DNA of 64,000 nt from Xenophilus sp. Marseille-Q4582 (GCF_916700565.1 NZ_CAKAKO010000003.1:620001-684000), one strand, 5' to 3'. Shown: positions 9,962 through 18,811, counted from the stretch's first letter. Notes: generated by a model from the letters alone, not told the origin. Made by a program: numbers and translations.

Positions 9962-11275
9962 TCAGCCCGGCAGGTCGACGCGCACGCGCAGGCCGCCCAG
10001 TGCCGGGGCCTCGTCCAGCTGCAGGGAGGCGCCATGCCACTGCGCCACGGCGCGCACGATGGCCAGGCCCAGCCCGCTGCCGCCGGGCGTGCTGCCGGGG
10101 GCGCGGTAGAAGCGGTCGAGCACGCGTTCGCGCTCGGCCGGCGGCAGGCCGGGGCCCGAATCCTGCACCGCCAGGCGCGCGCCCCCGTCGGGCAAGGCCT
10201 GCAGCGACACGTCGACCTGGCCGCCTTCAGGGGTGTACTTGAGCGCGTTGTCGATCAGGTTGCGCAAGAGCATGCGCAGCGCCTCGGCATGGGCCGGCAG
10301 CACCCGCGCGTCGGCCTGCGCCACACCCAGGTCGATGCGGCGCGCGCGGGCGCCCGGCAGCGCTTCCTCGACGGCCTCGCGCACCAGCGCCTGCAGATCC
10401 ACGGCCGCGGGCGCCGCGCCCCCGGTGGCCTGCGCCTCCTGCCGCGCGAGCACGAGCAATTGCTCGACCAGGCGCGTGGCGCGGTCGATGCCGGCGTTCA
10501 GGCGCTGCACGGCCTGCTCGCGCGCCGCCTCGTCGCCGGCCCGGCGCAGGCCCTGCACCTGCAGCTTGAGTGCGGCCAGCGGCGAGCGCAGCTCGTGCGC
10601 GGCATCGGCCACGAAATGCTGCTGCGCCTCGAAGGCGCTGCGCACGCGCGCGAACAGCAGGTTCAGCTCCTCGACCAGCGGCGCCACCTCTTCAGGCAGG
10701 CCCTCGCCGCTCACGGGCGAAAGATCGTCGGGCTGGCGCGCCGCAACCTGGGCGCGCACCCGCGCCACGGGCCGCAGCGCGCTGCCCACCACCCCGCCCA
10801 CCACGAGCATCAGCAGCGGCGCCATCAGCGCCACCGGCGCCACGGTGCGCCAGGCCAGCGCGCCCGCCATGCGGCGGCGCGGCGCGAGGTCCTGCGCCAC
10901 CTGGATCACCTGGCCGCGCGTCTGCATCGAGAACACGCGATATTGCGTGCCGCGCGCCTGGACCTCGGTGAAGCCCAGCACCGCCAGCTGGGGCAGCAGC
11001 GCGTCCTCGGCCGATTCGAAGATGCGCCGCCCGTCCAGCGACCACACCTGCACGATGAACTCGAAGTTCTGCTCGCCGTCGCCCAGGCCCTGGACGGTCG
11101 CGCTGGGCGGCAGCCCCGCGCGCAGCGACAGGGCCATCTGCTGCATGTGGTAGTCGAAGATGGCGTCGGCCTCCTTGAGCGCCGTGCGGTAGGTGACGAC
11201 GGCCTGCACGCCGCCTGCCAGCACAATGGCCGCCAGCAGGAAGGCCAGCAGGCGGGCACGCAGGGACTTCAGCAT
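9962..11275 (-). CDS. Two-component sensor histidine kinase (QseC/TctE-like)
   Basis: A 437-residue membrane kinase. One membrane helix is at about 8-28, a ~110-residue periplasmic sensor follows, and a second helix is at about 147-166. A HAMP-like region leads to the H-box FVADAAHELRSPLAAL (His227), the N-box (NLIDNALKYTPEGG) and GSGLGLAIVRAVAQ (G2). These are the features of an HPK2 kinase that autophosphorylates and passes the phosphate to the regulator encoded 33 bp upstream. A degP-type gene follows 99 bp downstream, which suggests envelope stress sensing. The signal is not identifiable. Confidence 0.93.
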   Translation of the reverse strand: MLKSLRARLLAFLLAAIVLAGGVQAVVTYRTALKEADAIFDYHMQQMALSLRAGLPPSATVQGLGDGEQNFEFIVQVWSLDGRRIFESAEDALLPQLAVLGFTEVQARGTQYRVFSMQTRGQVIQVAQDLAPRRRMAGALAWRTVAPVALMAPLLMLVVGGVVGSALRPVARVRAQVAARQPDDLSPVSGEGLPEEVAPLVEELNLLFARVRSAFEAQQHFVADAAHELRSPLAALKLQVQGLRRAGDEAAREQAVQRLNAGIDRATRLVEQLLVLARQEAQATGGAAPAAVDLQALVREAVEEALPGARARRIDLGVAQADARVLPAHAEALRMLLRNLIDNALKYTPEGGQVDVSLQALPDGGARLAVQDSGPGLPPAERERVLDRFYRAPGSTPGGSGLGLAIVRAVAQWHGASLQLDEAPALGGLRVRVDLPG

Positions 11276-11308
11276 GGCGGCGCGTTCAAGATCCGAGGCC
11301 TGCAGCCA

Positions 11309-11986
11309 TCAGGCCTCGTCCCGCTCGTCTTCGCGCGGCACGCGGTAGCCCAGGCCGCGCACGGTGCGGATCAGCGAGGCGCCCAGCTTCTTGCGCAGGC
11401 CGTGCACGTAGACCTCCACGGCGTTGCTGCTGATCTCGTCCTTCCAGCCATAGAGTTTTTCCTCCAGCTGCGCGCGCGACAGGGTCATGCCCGGGCGAGC
11501 GATCAGCGGCTCCAGCACCGCCCATTCGCGCGCCGACAGCACGACCGGCCGGCCGTCGACGCTGGCCTCGCGCGTGGCCGGGTTCAGGCTCACGCCGCGG
11601 TGCTCGTAGACCGGCTCGGCGCGGCCCGCAGCGCGGCGGATCAGCGCGCGGATGCGCGCGAGCAGCTCGTCCAGGTCGTAGGGCTTGAGCACGTAGTCGT
11701 CGGCGCCCGCGTCCAGGCCCTCGATGCGCTGGCGCACCGAATCGCGCGCGGTGGCGATCAGCACCGGCATGCGCTGGCGGCGCGCGCGCAGGGCACGCAG
11801 CACCTCCAGGCCGTCGCGGCGCGGCACGCCCAGGTCCAGCAGCACCAGGTCGTACTCGCCCGTGCGCAGCGCGGTGTCGGCCATCTCGCCGTCCTTGACC
11901 CAATCGACCGCGTAATGCTCGGCGCGCAGCAGGTCGACCAGCGCCTCGCCGATCATCAGGTCGTCTTCGAGCACGAGTAGGCGCAT
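11309..11986 (-). CDS. OmpR/PhoB-family response regulator
   Basis: A 225-residue regulator. The receiver domain has the acidic pair at Asp8/Asp9, the phospho-acceptor Asp51 (LVLLDLGVPRRDG) and the conserved Lys in YVLKPYDLDELLARI. The C-terminal winged helix contains SSNAVEVYVHGLRKKLG and IRTVRGLGYRV. It pairs with the kinase immediately downstream. The start at 11986 (MRLLVLEDD) gives the standard family N-terminus. A GTG at 12007 that overlaps the stop of the patatin gene (GTGA) is an in-frame alternative and would imply translational coupling to it. Confidence 0.94.
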   Translation of the reverse strand: MRLLVLEDDLMIGEALVDLLRAEHYAVDWVKDGEMADTALRTGEYDLVLLDLGVPRRDGLEVLRALRARRQRMPVLIATARDSVRQRIEGLDAGADDYVLKPYDLDELLARIRALIRRAAGRAEPVYEHRGVSLNPATREASVDGRPVVLSAREWAVLEPLIARPGMTLSRAQLEEKLYGWKDEISSNAVEVYVHGLRKKLGASLIRTVRGLGYRVPREDERDEA

Positions 11987-12003
11987 GGGGACGGGCGTCG
12001 GCC

Positions 12004-13233
12004 TCACGCCTTCGGGCGTTGGGCGCCCGGGGACTTACCGGCGCCGGGCCGCGGATGGCGCACCCGCGGCGCCTCGGGCTCGCCCAGGTCCCAGGTCGTC
12101 ACGCCGGCCCCGTGCGACACGCGGCGCAGCCATTCGCGGTGGGTGAAGCTGCGCTCCAGGTCGCGCATGCCGGCCTCCCAGTGCTCCTCCACCGTGATGC
12201 GCGAGAACTCGTAGTCCTTGGAATCGAGCTCGTAGGGCTTGTGGCGGTAGATGAGCTGCACGATGTCGATGGGCGCATGCTGCAGCTGGGCGCACAGGTG
12301 CGCCACGGCCGGGTTGCGGCGTTGCGCGGCCGGCAGGCTCTTGAGCAGCGCGGCCAGCTGTTCCTGCAGGTTCAGGTTGCCGGCCAGCACGTCGGTGTTC
12401 ATGCGCGTGCGGCTCGAGTACTGGATGTCCTTCTGCCGCGCCAGCACTTCCCCCAGCGTGCGCGGCATCTCGCCGCGCGCGCTGAACAGGTCCACCTGCA
12501 GCACCAGCAGGCGCTCGTCGCGGTCATGCTCGTCCAGCACGTACTGCAGCGGCGTGTTGGAGACGATGCCGCCGTCCCAATAATCTTCACCGTCGATGTG
12601 CACTGGCGCAAAGCCCGGCGGCAGCGCGCCGCTGGCCATGATGTGCTCAGGGCCGATCTTCTGGCGCCGGTTGTCGAAGTAGACCGAATTGCCCGTGCGC
12701 ACGTTGACGGCACCGACCGAAAAGCGCATCGCGCCGTCGTTGATGCGGTCGAAGTCCACCAGCCGCTCCAGCGTGGCCTGGAGCGGCGCCGTGTCGTAGT
12801 AGCTGAGCACCGGCGCGGCAGGGCCCAGCATCAGCACAGGGCTGCGCCGCGGCTCGAAGAAGCCTGGGATGCCTGCGACGATGGCCGAGCCCGCGCTCCA
12901 CTGGTTGAGCCATCGCCGATCGCCGGCCCAGTGCGGCCATTGCTGGCCCGGCCCCGAAGACACCAGCTGCCAGAATTCGCGCAGCCGGGCCACGCGGCGC
13001 TCGGGCGGGTTGCCCGCGATCAGCGCCGCGTTGATGGCGCCGATGGACACCCCGGCCACCCAGTCGAGCGAAGGCTCGCGCGCCAGCAGCGCTTCGTACA
13101 CGCCGGCCTGGTAGGCGCCCAGCGCGCCGCCGCCTTGCAGCACCAGCGCGCGATGCGCGTCGGGCAGGCCGGCGGCCGGGGGGCGGGCCGGCTCGGCATC
13201 GCCGGGCTCGCGCGGCGCCTGCGCGCCGGCCAT
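12004..13233 (-). CDS. Patatin-like phospholipase / lipid hydrolase
   Basis: A 409-residue patatin-family protein. The oxyanion loop GGGALGAYQAG (about residues 35-45), the nucleophile elbow GVSIG (about 63-67, catalytic Ser in the middle) and the catalytic Asp in DGGI (about 195-200) are all present. It therefore has the Ser-Asp dyad needed for hydrolysis of lipid acyl chains. The C-terminal ~100 residues include a DUF3734-like region (KDYEFSRITVEEHWEAGMRD). No clear signal peptide is seen, so it is likely cytoplasmic or membrane-associated. Its ATG overlaps the stop of the CHRD gene upstream (ATGA), and it ends 17 bp before the regulator, so it belongs to the same operon as the two-component system. 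Confidence 0.9.
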   Translation of the reverse strand: MAGAQAPREPGDAEPARPPAAGLPDAHRALVLQGGGALGAYQAGVYEALLAREPSLDWVAGVSIGAINAALIAGNPPERRVARLREFWQLVSSGPGQQWPHWAGDRRWLNQWSAGSAIVAGIPGFFEPRRSPVLMLGPAAPVLSYYDTAPLQATLERLVDFDRINDGAMRFSVGAVNVRTGNSVYFDNRRQKIGPEHIMASGALPPGFAPVHIDGEDYWDGGIVSNTPLQYVLDEHDRDERLLVLQVDLFSARGEMPRTLGEVLARQKDIQYSSRTRMNTDVLAGNLNLQEQLAALLKSLPAAQRRNPAVAHLCAQLQHAPIDIVQLIYRHKPYELDSKDYEFSRITVEEHWEAGMRDLERSFTHREWLRRVSHGAGVTTWDLGEPEAPRVRHPRPGAGKSPGAQRPKA

Positions 13234-13805
13234 CAGCGCCGCTCGATCAGTTGGCCGCGCAGCTCGCCGTTGGGATAGCGCGCCGTGTGGATGTTCAGGT
13301 ACCAGCGGCCGGCCAGCAGGTCGGCGGCCTGGGCGGGCGTCAGCGTGAGCTCGCCGCGCCAGGGGCTTTCGAAGGGCGGGTTGAAGCCGATCAGCGGCGC
13401 GGCGTTGCTGCCCACTTCGGCCGGGCCGTGGATGTGCATGGCCGTGACCGGGCTGCTGAGGTTGGAGTAGCTGATCTGCCAGCGGAACAGGCCCGTGTCG
13501 CGGTTGAGCACCGCATCGATGGTGCCCGTGCCCATGCTGTGCACTGGCGGCACCTGGTTGCGGCCGTCCAGGCGCGTGCTGAAGGCGGCCAGCTGCGGGT
13601 CGCGCACGGGCGCCGACGGCGCGGGCGGCGGCACGTCCGCCGGCGCTGGCGGGGGCGGCGGCGCCGGCTGGGGCTGCGAGATCGGAGGCATGGGCGGCAG
13701 CGGCACCGAGGTGCCGCAACCTGCCAGCGCCAGGGCGGCCAGCACGGTCAGCGGGAAAGCGCGGCGCGCGGCCACGAGGGAAGATGGGTACAGGTTCACT
13801 CGCAT
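13233..13805 (-). CDS. CHRD-domain lipoprotein
   Basis: A 190-residue protein beginning at 13805 with a lipoprotein signal: basic MRVNLYPSSLVAARR, a hydrophobic stretch, then the lipobox LAGC (Cys near 28). A Pro/Ala-rich linker (about 35-65) leads to a CHRD domain (about 78-190) with the typical NQVPP, AMHIHGPA and NIHTARYPNGELRGQL. CHRD domains occur in chordin and in many bacterial exported proteins of unknown function. The protein is likely tethered to the outer-membrane side of the periplasm. An ATG at 13817 is an alternative start. It appears to be the first gene of the CHRD-patatin-regulator-kinase-protease block. Confidence 0.85.
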   Translation of the reverse strand: MRVNLYPSSLVAARRAFPLTVLAALALAGCGTSVPLPPMPPISQPQPAPPPPPAPADVPPPAPSAPVRDPQLAAFSTRLDGRNQVPPVHSMGTGTIDAVLNRDTGLFRWQISYSNLSSPVTAMHIHGPAEVGSNAAPLIGFNPPFESPWRGELTLTPAQAADLLAGRWYLNIHTARYPNGELRGQLIERR

Positions 13806-14270
13806 GGCGCGAACCATATCACCGCCGCCAACGGCCCTCAAATCGCCGCGGCGGCTTGCGGTGTCATCCATCACGACATCGGGCTGTAGTCGGGCGATGG
13901 CAGGGCGGCACGACAATCGCGCCCTTCCCATGACGGCTCCCGCACCCTCCTCTTCGGCGCCCGCATCCGCCGCGGCGCGCCCCGCGCCGCGTTCGCCGGG
14001 CGACCTGTTCGTGTCCTTCACCTGGCTCGCGCTGCAGGGCTTCGGCGGCGTGCTCGCCATCGTGCAGCGCGAGATGGTGGAGAAGAAAAAATGGCTCACG
14101 ACCGAGGAGTTCCTGGAAGACTGGGCCGTGGCCCAGGTGATGCCCGGGCCCAACGTGGTGAACCTCTCGCTGATGATCGGCGACCGCCATTTCGGCCTGC
14201 GCGGCGCGCTGGCGGCGCTGGCCGGCATGCTGAGCGTGCCCCTGCTCGTGGTGCTGGCGCTGGCCGTGCT

Positions 14271-14274
14271 CTAT
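14271..14274. repeat. Left target-site duplication (CTAT) of the IS
   Basis: CTAT at 14271-14274 directly precedes the left terminal repeat and is repeated as CTAT at 15596-15599 after the right end. A 4-bp duplication is within the range of IS5-family transposition. The pair shows a simple, recent insertion without deletion. Confidence 0.85.
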
Positions 14275-15595
14275 CAGGCCGTTGAAAAAATGCTCATCGA
14301 ACGCGCCAGGGTCGTGGATTTCGAAGAAACGGATCGCCCAAACTGGCCTGCGCAGCGATTGGAGCGGCCATTTCGGCCTGTTTGCAGGCCGTTTTGCCCG
14401 TTCCGGGCGCACGTATCCCATGGTTCACGCATGATGCGCGTCCCACCAGCCGCCCAGACTGCCCATGCGCACCAGGTTGTAGGTGGCAAAGCACAGCAGC
14501 GCCTGGCCCGCGAGCTTGGCCTGACCGATCAATTTGGTCTTGGCCAGACCACCCACTGTCTTGATCCAGCCAAAGGCCTCCTCGATGCGCTTGCGCACTT
14601 TGAGGCTGGTCTTGTAGCCCTCGTGGCGCCGGATGCGGCCATCGACCGCCGAGTGCTTGTCCTTGGCCGCCACGTGTGGCGTGACTTTGAGCGTTCGGCA
14701 GCCCTTGATGAAGGCCTGGCTGTCGTAACCTTTGTCGGCCCCGACCGTGGCCCGCTTGTTCTTGTTTCCCCGGCGTTTGAGCATCGCCAGCGCCGCCTCG
14801 CGCTCGGCGGTGCCACTGGCATGTGTGATCTCCACATCCACGATCAGCCCGTTGCGGTTCTCCATGAGGATGTGCCCCATGTGGCACAGGCGAGATTTGT
14901 CGCCCGCGCTCTTCTTGAACAGCCGGGCATCGGCATCGGTGGTGCTGGCGTGGGTGTCGTTGCAGCGCTCCTGCCCTTTGAAGTTCACCTCGGGGTTGCG
15001 TCCGGGTGGCGTGCCGCTGTCGTCGTCTTTGCGTTTGAAACTCTTGTGCGAGGCCCAGGCCTCAATCAGCGTGCCGTCCACGCTGAAGTGTTCGTCGCTG
15101 GCAAGCCGGCCCCACTGGGCGCTGAGCTTGACGCGCTCGAAGAAGGCGCGCGCCAGGTCTTCGTTGAAGAGGCGTTCGCGGTTGGCGCTGAAGGTGGAGT
15201 GGTCCCAGACCTTGTCTTCAATGTTCAGGCCCACGAACCAGCGGTACAGCAGGTTGTAGTTGACCGCCTCGACCAGCTGGCGTTCGCTGCGGATGGAGAA
15301 CAGGATTTGCAGCAGCAAGGCCTTGAGCAGCATCTCCGGCGGCACCGAGGGGCGGCCACGGCGGGCGTACACCGCTTCGAACTCGCTGTTCATGCTCGAC
15401 AGCAGCGCATCCACCACGGCGCGCAACTTGCGCAGCGGGTGTGCCGCTGGCACTCTTTCTTCAAGGCTGATGTAGCTAAACATCGCCCCCTGGAAGTCTT
15501 GGTTGCCTCTCATCTTTCTTGTCGCAGTTGTTCCGGGATGGCTTCAGATCGTAGCGGCCGACGCGGACGCTCGCAGGGGATTTTTCAACGGCCTG
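14275..15595 (-). mobile_element. IS5-family insertion sequence, complete, 1321 bp
   Basis: The ends are perfect 15-bp inverted repeats: CAGGCCGTTGAAAAA at 14275-14289 and its complement at 15581-15595. They are flanked by CTAT duplications. One transposase gene on the minus strand fills most of the interior. The element sits in chrA, oriented against it. Both ends and the transposase look intact, so it may still be mobile. The exact IS name would need an ISfinder comparison. Confidence 0.93.
14425..15513 (-). CDS. IS5-family DDE transposase
   Basis: A 362-residue transposase. The order of motifs is that of the IS5 group: an N-terminal DUF772 region (HPLRKLRAVVDALL), the SERQLVEAVNYNLLYRWFVG block, a catalytic Asp in FSVDGTLIEAW, a second in VGADKGYDSQAF and the Glu in RKRIEEAFGWIKTVGG. 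The frame is uninterrupted and starts MRGNQDFQGAMFSYI, 67 bp inside the right end of the element. It would cut and paste the IS through the terminal repeats. About 135 bp of non-coding IS sequence follow its stop. Confidence 0.94.
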   Translation of the reverse strand: MRGNQDFQGAMFSYISLEERVPAAHPLRKLRAVVDALLSSMNSEFEAVYARRGRPSVPPEMLLKALLLQILFSIRSERQLVEAVNYNLLYRWFVGLNIEDKVWDHSTFSANRERLFNEDLARAFFERVKLSAQWGRLASDEHFSVDGTLIEAWASHKSFKRKDDDSGTPPGRNPEVNFKGQERCNDTHASTTDADARLFKKSAGDKSRLCHMGHILMENRNGLIVDVEITHASGTAEREAALAMLKRRGNKNKRATVGADKGYDSQAFIKGCRTLKVTPHVAAKDKHSAVDGRIRRHEGYKTSLKVRKRIEEAFGWIKTVGGLAKTKLIGQAKLAGQALLCFATYNLVRMGSLGGWWDAHHA

Positions 15596-15599
15596 CTAT
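15596..15599. repeat. Right target-site duplication (CTAT) of the IS
   Basis: CTAT at 15596-15599, the partner of 14271-14274. Joining the left flank to the base after this copy rebuilds the chrA reading frame. Confidence 0.85.
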
Positions 15600-15915
15600 G
15601 CGCAGTACCAGGGCCATCCGCAGGTGGCCGGCGCGCTGCGCGGCATGGGCGCGGTAGCCGGCGGGCTGGTGGCGGCCACCGGCATCAAGCTCATCGCGGC
15701 CCTGCGCAGCCACCCGCTGGGCCTGCGCCCCTGCCTGGCCATCATGGGTCTGATGGTGGCGCTGATCGCGTGGTGGCGCTTGCCCCTGGTGGGGGTGCTG
15801 CTGGGCGTGGGTTTGCCCGCGTGCTGGCTCACCTGGCGAAGGATCGCGCCATGAACGCCGCACGACCGCCCCGAAAGCGCTCCCGCCCGACGTGCGCAGC
15901 ACGAAGGGTTTGCCC

Positions 15916-16515
15916 ATGAGCATCGCCCTGCACTGGACCGACTGGCTGGCGCTGCTGGGCCAGTTCATGCTGCTGTCGCTGATCTCGGTCAGCGGCGCCA
16001 TCACCACCGTGCCCGAGATGCACCGCTTCCTGTTCGATGAAAAGCAGTGGCTCAGCGCCGCGCAGCTCAATTCGTCGGTCGCCATCGCGCAGGCCGCGCC
16101 GGGGCCCAACGTGCTCTTCGTCGGCTTGATGGGCTGGAACGTGTGACTCAACGCGGGCGGCGGCATCGGCGGCGGCCCGCCGGCCTGGGCGCTGGGCCTG
16201 CTCGGGCTGATGACCACGATGGTCGGCATCCTGCTGCCCAGCTCCACCCTCACCTACCTGGCCACGCGCTGGGCGCACCGCAACCGCACGCGGCGCGACG
16301 TGCAGGCCTTCAAGCTGGGCATGGCGCCCGTGGTGGTGGGCCTGCTGATCGGCACCGGCTGCGTGCTGGCCGGCAACTACGACGCGCCCGCCCTGCCCGC
16401 CTGGCACGGCTGGCTGTTGAGCGCCGGAGCCGCCTTCGTCGTCTGGCGCACGCGGCTGCACCTGCTGTGGCTGCTGGCGGCAGGCGCACTGCTGGGCGTG
16501 CTGGGCTGGGTCTGA
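15916..16515 (+). pseudogene. chrA: Second short chromate transporter (ChrA half) with in-frame stop
   Basis: The reading frame begins at ATG 15916 (MSIALHWTDWLALLGQFML), 7 bp after AAGGG at 15904-15908. It shows the CHR-domain pattern SLISVSGAITTVPEM, then AIAQAAPGPNVLFVGLMGWNV. A TGA at 16144-16146 ends it after 76 codons. The same frame continues without another stop to 16515 with the remaining helices (WALGLLGLMTTMVGILLPSS, KLGMAPVVVGLLIG). Ignoring the TGA gives 199 codons, the same length as the first half. This is a single nonsense mutation or a sequencing error. The partner is broken by the IS, so chromate export from this locus is presumably lost. Confidence 0.85.
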
Positions 16516-16636
16516 ACGCGCGGGGCCCAGGCCGGCCCGGCAATCGCCGCCTGCATCCGCCTCTATATCCGCGTACGCCACTGCGTTTTGGAGCCGCCTG
16601 CACACTGGGCGCCCCTTTCTTCATTGGAGTGCATGG

Positions 16637-17611
16637 ATGCAGCACCGCGCCCTGGGTCGTTCCGGCCTGCAAGTCTCCCCGCTCGCCTTCGGCGGCAACG
16701 TGTTCGGCTGGACCGTGGACGCGGCCCAGTCCTTTCGCCTGCTCGACGCCTGGCTCGACGCCGGCTTCAATTTCATCGACACCGCCGACGTCTATTCGCG
16801 CTGGGTGCCCGGCCACACCGGTGGCGAGTCCGAAACCATCCTGGGCCAATGGCTGAAGGCCAGTGGCAAGCGCGACCGCATCGTGCTGGCCACCAAGGTC
16901 GGCAAGCCCATGGGCGACGACCGCAAAGGCCTGTCGCCGCGCTACATCCGCGAGGCCGTGGACGCCTCGCTCCAGCGCCTGCAGACCGACTACATCGACC
17001 TCTACCAGTCGCATGACGACGATGCCGACACGCCGCTGGAAGACACGCTGGGCGCCTTCGCCGACTTGATCCAGGCCGGCAAGGTGCGGGCCATCGGGGC
17101 CTCGAACTACAGTGCGCCGCGTCTGGCGCAGGCGCTGGACACCAGCGAGCGCCTGGGCCTGCCGCGCTACGAATCGCTGCAGCCGCTCTACAACCTGTAC
17201 GACCGTGCCGTGTACGAAGCCGAGCTGGAACCGCTGTGCCGCGCGCGCGAGGTGGGCGTGATCAACTTCTATGCGCTGGCCGCCGGATTCCTGACCGGCA
17301 AATACCGCAGTGCGGCCGATGCGGCCAAGAGCGCCCGCGGCGCGAGCACCACGGGCAAGTACCTCAACGAGCGCGGACTGCGCGTGCTGGCGGCGCTGGA
17401 CGAAGCCGCTGCGGCGCACCAGGCCACGCCGGCCCAAGTGGCGCTGGCCTGGCAGATCGCACGGCCTTCAGTGACGGCGCCGATCGCCAGTGCCACCTCA
17501 CTGGAGCAGTTGCAGGAACTGGTGCGGGGCGCCCAGCTGCAGCTGAGTCCGGCCACTATCGCTGCGCTGGATGCGGCCAGCGCCGAGGAAGGAGCCACGC
17601 CTTCGGCCTGA
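16637..17611 (+). CDS. Aldo/keto reductase
   Basis: A 324-residue NADPH-dependent oxidoreductase of the AKR (beta/alpha)8-barrel family. The catalytic tetrad is visible as Asp48, Tyr53 (FIDTADVYS), Lys87 (LATKVG) and His126 (LYQSHD). The late ASATS-type cofactor loop is near residue 283. The start at 16637 is supported by GGAG at 16626-16629. The N-terminus RALGRSGLQVSPLAFGGNVFGW is typical of the YajO/Tas-like group. The substrate is unknown. The neighbouring genes on either side are unrelated. Confidence 0.93.
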   Translation: MQHRALGRSGLQVSPLAFGGNVFGWTVDAAQSFRLLDAWLDAGFNFIDTADVYSRWVPGHTGGESETILGQWLKASGKRDRIVLATKVGKPMGDDRKGLSPRYIREAVDASLQRLQTDYIDLYQSHDDDADTPLEDTLGAFADLIQAGKVRAIGASNYSAPRLAQALDTSERLGLPRYESLQPLYNLYDRAVYEAELEPLCRAREVGVINFYALAAGFLTGKYRSAADAAKSARGASTTGKYLNERGLRVLAALDEAAAAHQATPAQVALAWQIARPSVTAPIASATSLEQLQELVRGAQLQLSPATIAALDAASAEEGATPSA

Positions 17612-17706
17612 CGCACCGAAGGCAACGGAAGCGCGGAAGTTCGGGAGAACGGAAGAAGCGACGCAGTCCCGGCGGCCTGCGTTCAATCAATGTTTGACGC
17701 CAGCCC

Positions 17707-18033
17707 TCAGATGCCCTCGGGCCGCGACGGGATGTCGCCCAGGGCTTCGTCGTCGCGCAGCTCGCTCGCGACCTTGAGCAGTTCCACCGACAGGCCGCCT
17801 TCCTGGCGAGAGAAGCCGCTGGCGATGCCTTCGAGCACGTCGGCGAGGTTGTGGTCGCCGTCCTCGCGCGCATTCATGCTGATGTTGAGCACGCGCGCCG
17901 CCATCTGGCGATAGCTGACCACGCCGGAGCGCTCCAGCACGGCCACCAGGTCCAGGTACAGGGCCAGTTGCAAGTCGAAGACCAGTTTGTCGTTGAGCTG
18001 CAAGCCTTCGCGGTTCGAACTATCTGCTGCCAA
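17707..18033 (-). CDS. Conserved hypothetical protein downstream of rlmB
   Basis: A 108-residue soluble protein without recognised domain. It has a helical look: LNDKLVFDLQLALYLDLVAVLE followed by a segment with RQMAARVLN and a glycine-poor acidic tail. The start is a TTG at 18033. It is supported by a perfect AAGGAGG 5 bp upstream (complement of 18039-18045), while no ATG is suitably placed. It lies 16 bp after the rlmB stop and is probably co-transcribed with it. Function cannot be proposed. Confidence 0.7.
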   Translation of the reverse strand: MAADSSNREGLQLNDKLVFDLQLALYLDLVAVLERSGVVSYRQMAARVLNISMNAREDGDHNLADVLEGIASGFSRQEGGLSVELLKVASELRDDEALGDIPSRPEGI

Positions 18034-18049
18034 GGGGGCCTCCTTTTCT

Positions 18050-18811
18050 TCAATGGTTCAGGGCAGGCTGCCGCTGGCGCAGCGCCTCGTACAGGCACAC
18101 GCCGCTGGCGACCGACACGTTTAGGCTCTCCACGGCGCCGGCCATCGGGATGCTGACCAGCTCGTCGCAGGTCTTGCGCGTGAGCTGGCGCATGCCGGCA
18201 CCCTCGGCGCCCAGCACCAGCGCCAGCGGGCGCTTCATGTCGCATTGGTAGAGCGTGCCGGGCGCGTCGTCGCTGGTGCCCACGCACCAGATGTGGCGCT
18301 CCTTGAGCTCATTGAGCGTGCGCGCCAGGTTCGTGACCATGAAGTAGGGCATGCTCTCGGCCGCGCCGCTGGCCACCTTGGCCACCGTGGCGTTGATGCC
18401 GGCCGCATGGTCCTTGGGCGCGATGACGGCATGCGCGCCGGCGCCGTCGGCCACGCGCAGGCAGGCGCCGAGGTTGTGCGGGTCGGTCACGCCATCGAGC
18501 ACCAGCAGCAGCGGCACGGTGCCGGCTGCATCCAGGCCGTCGAGCAGGTCATCGAGCGAATGGGTCTGGGCCACCGCTTCCACGCGCGCGGCCACGCCCT
18601 GGTGGCCGTGGCTGCCGGCCAGCTTGGCCAGGCGCAGGCCGTCGGCCTCGATCAGTCGCACGCCGGCTTCCTGGGCGCGCGCAAGGAACTGCTTCATGCG
18701 CGCGTCGCGCCGGCTTGCATCGAACAACACTTCGATCACCGAGGCCGGTGCCATCTTGATGCGCACGCTGACGGCATGGAAACCGAAGATCACTTTGGGG
18801 GAAGAAGCCAT
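18050..18811 (-). CDS. rlmB: 23S rRNA (guanosine-2'-O-)-methyltransferase RlmB
   Basis: A 253-residue SPOUT-class methyltransferase. The substrate-binding N-terminal domain starts FGFHAVSVRIK. The trefoil-knot motifs are in order: LDGVTDPHNLGACLR (motif 1), LVLGAEGAGMRQLT (motif 2) and SLNVSVASGVCLYE (motif 3). The family methylates the ribose of G2251 in 23S rRNA using SAM. The length equals the family norm. No Shine-Dalgarno precedes the ATG. A -10-like GATAAT (complement of 18822-18827) is close enough that the transcript would have a very short leader. Confidence 0.95.
   Translation of the reverse strand: MASSPKVIFGFHAVSVRIKMAPASVIEVLFDASRRDARMKQFLARAQEAGVRLIEADGLRLAKLAGSHGHQGVAARVEAVAQTHSLDDLLDGLDAAGTVPLLLVLDGVTDPHNLGACLRVADGAGAHAVIAPKDHAAGINATVAKVASGAAESMPYFMVTNLARTLNELKERHIWCVGTSDDAPGTLYQCDMKRPLALVLGAEGAGMRQLTRKTCDELVSIPMAGAVESLNVSVASGVCLYEALRQRQPALNH

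Larger units (their letters stand above)
13930..15854 (+). pseudogene. chrA: Chromate transporter (short ChrA), split by an insertion sequence
   Basis: The 5' part (13930-14274, 115 codons) encodes the CHR domain start: FTWLALQGFGGVLAIVQREM, then VMPGPNVVNLSLMIG, then hydrophobic helices up to VLALAVLY. An IS5-like element interrupts it. The 3' part resumes at 15600 in the same frame (AQYQGHPQVAGALRGMG) and ends at 15854. Removing the element plus one copy of the 4-bp target duplication restores a 199-codon open frame, the normal size of a short single-domain ChrA. These proteins work as pairs of inverted-topology halves to export chromate. The second half is the next gene, also disrupted. 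The start is chosen by family N-terminus; no strong ribosome binding site is seen. Confidence 0.9.

Noticed and set aside
16144-16146. TGA in the second chromate gene read as selenocysteine
   Set aside because: There is no SECIS-like hairpin evident just after it, and ChrA proteins are not known selenoproteins. A nonsense mutation or sequencing error is simpler.
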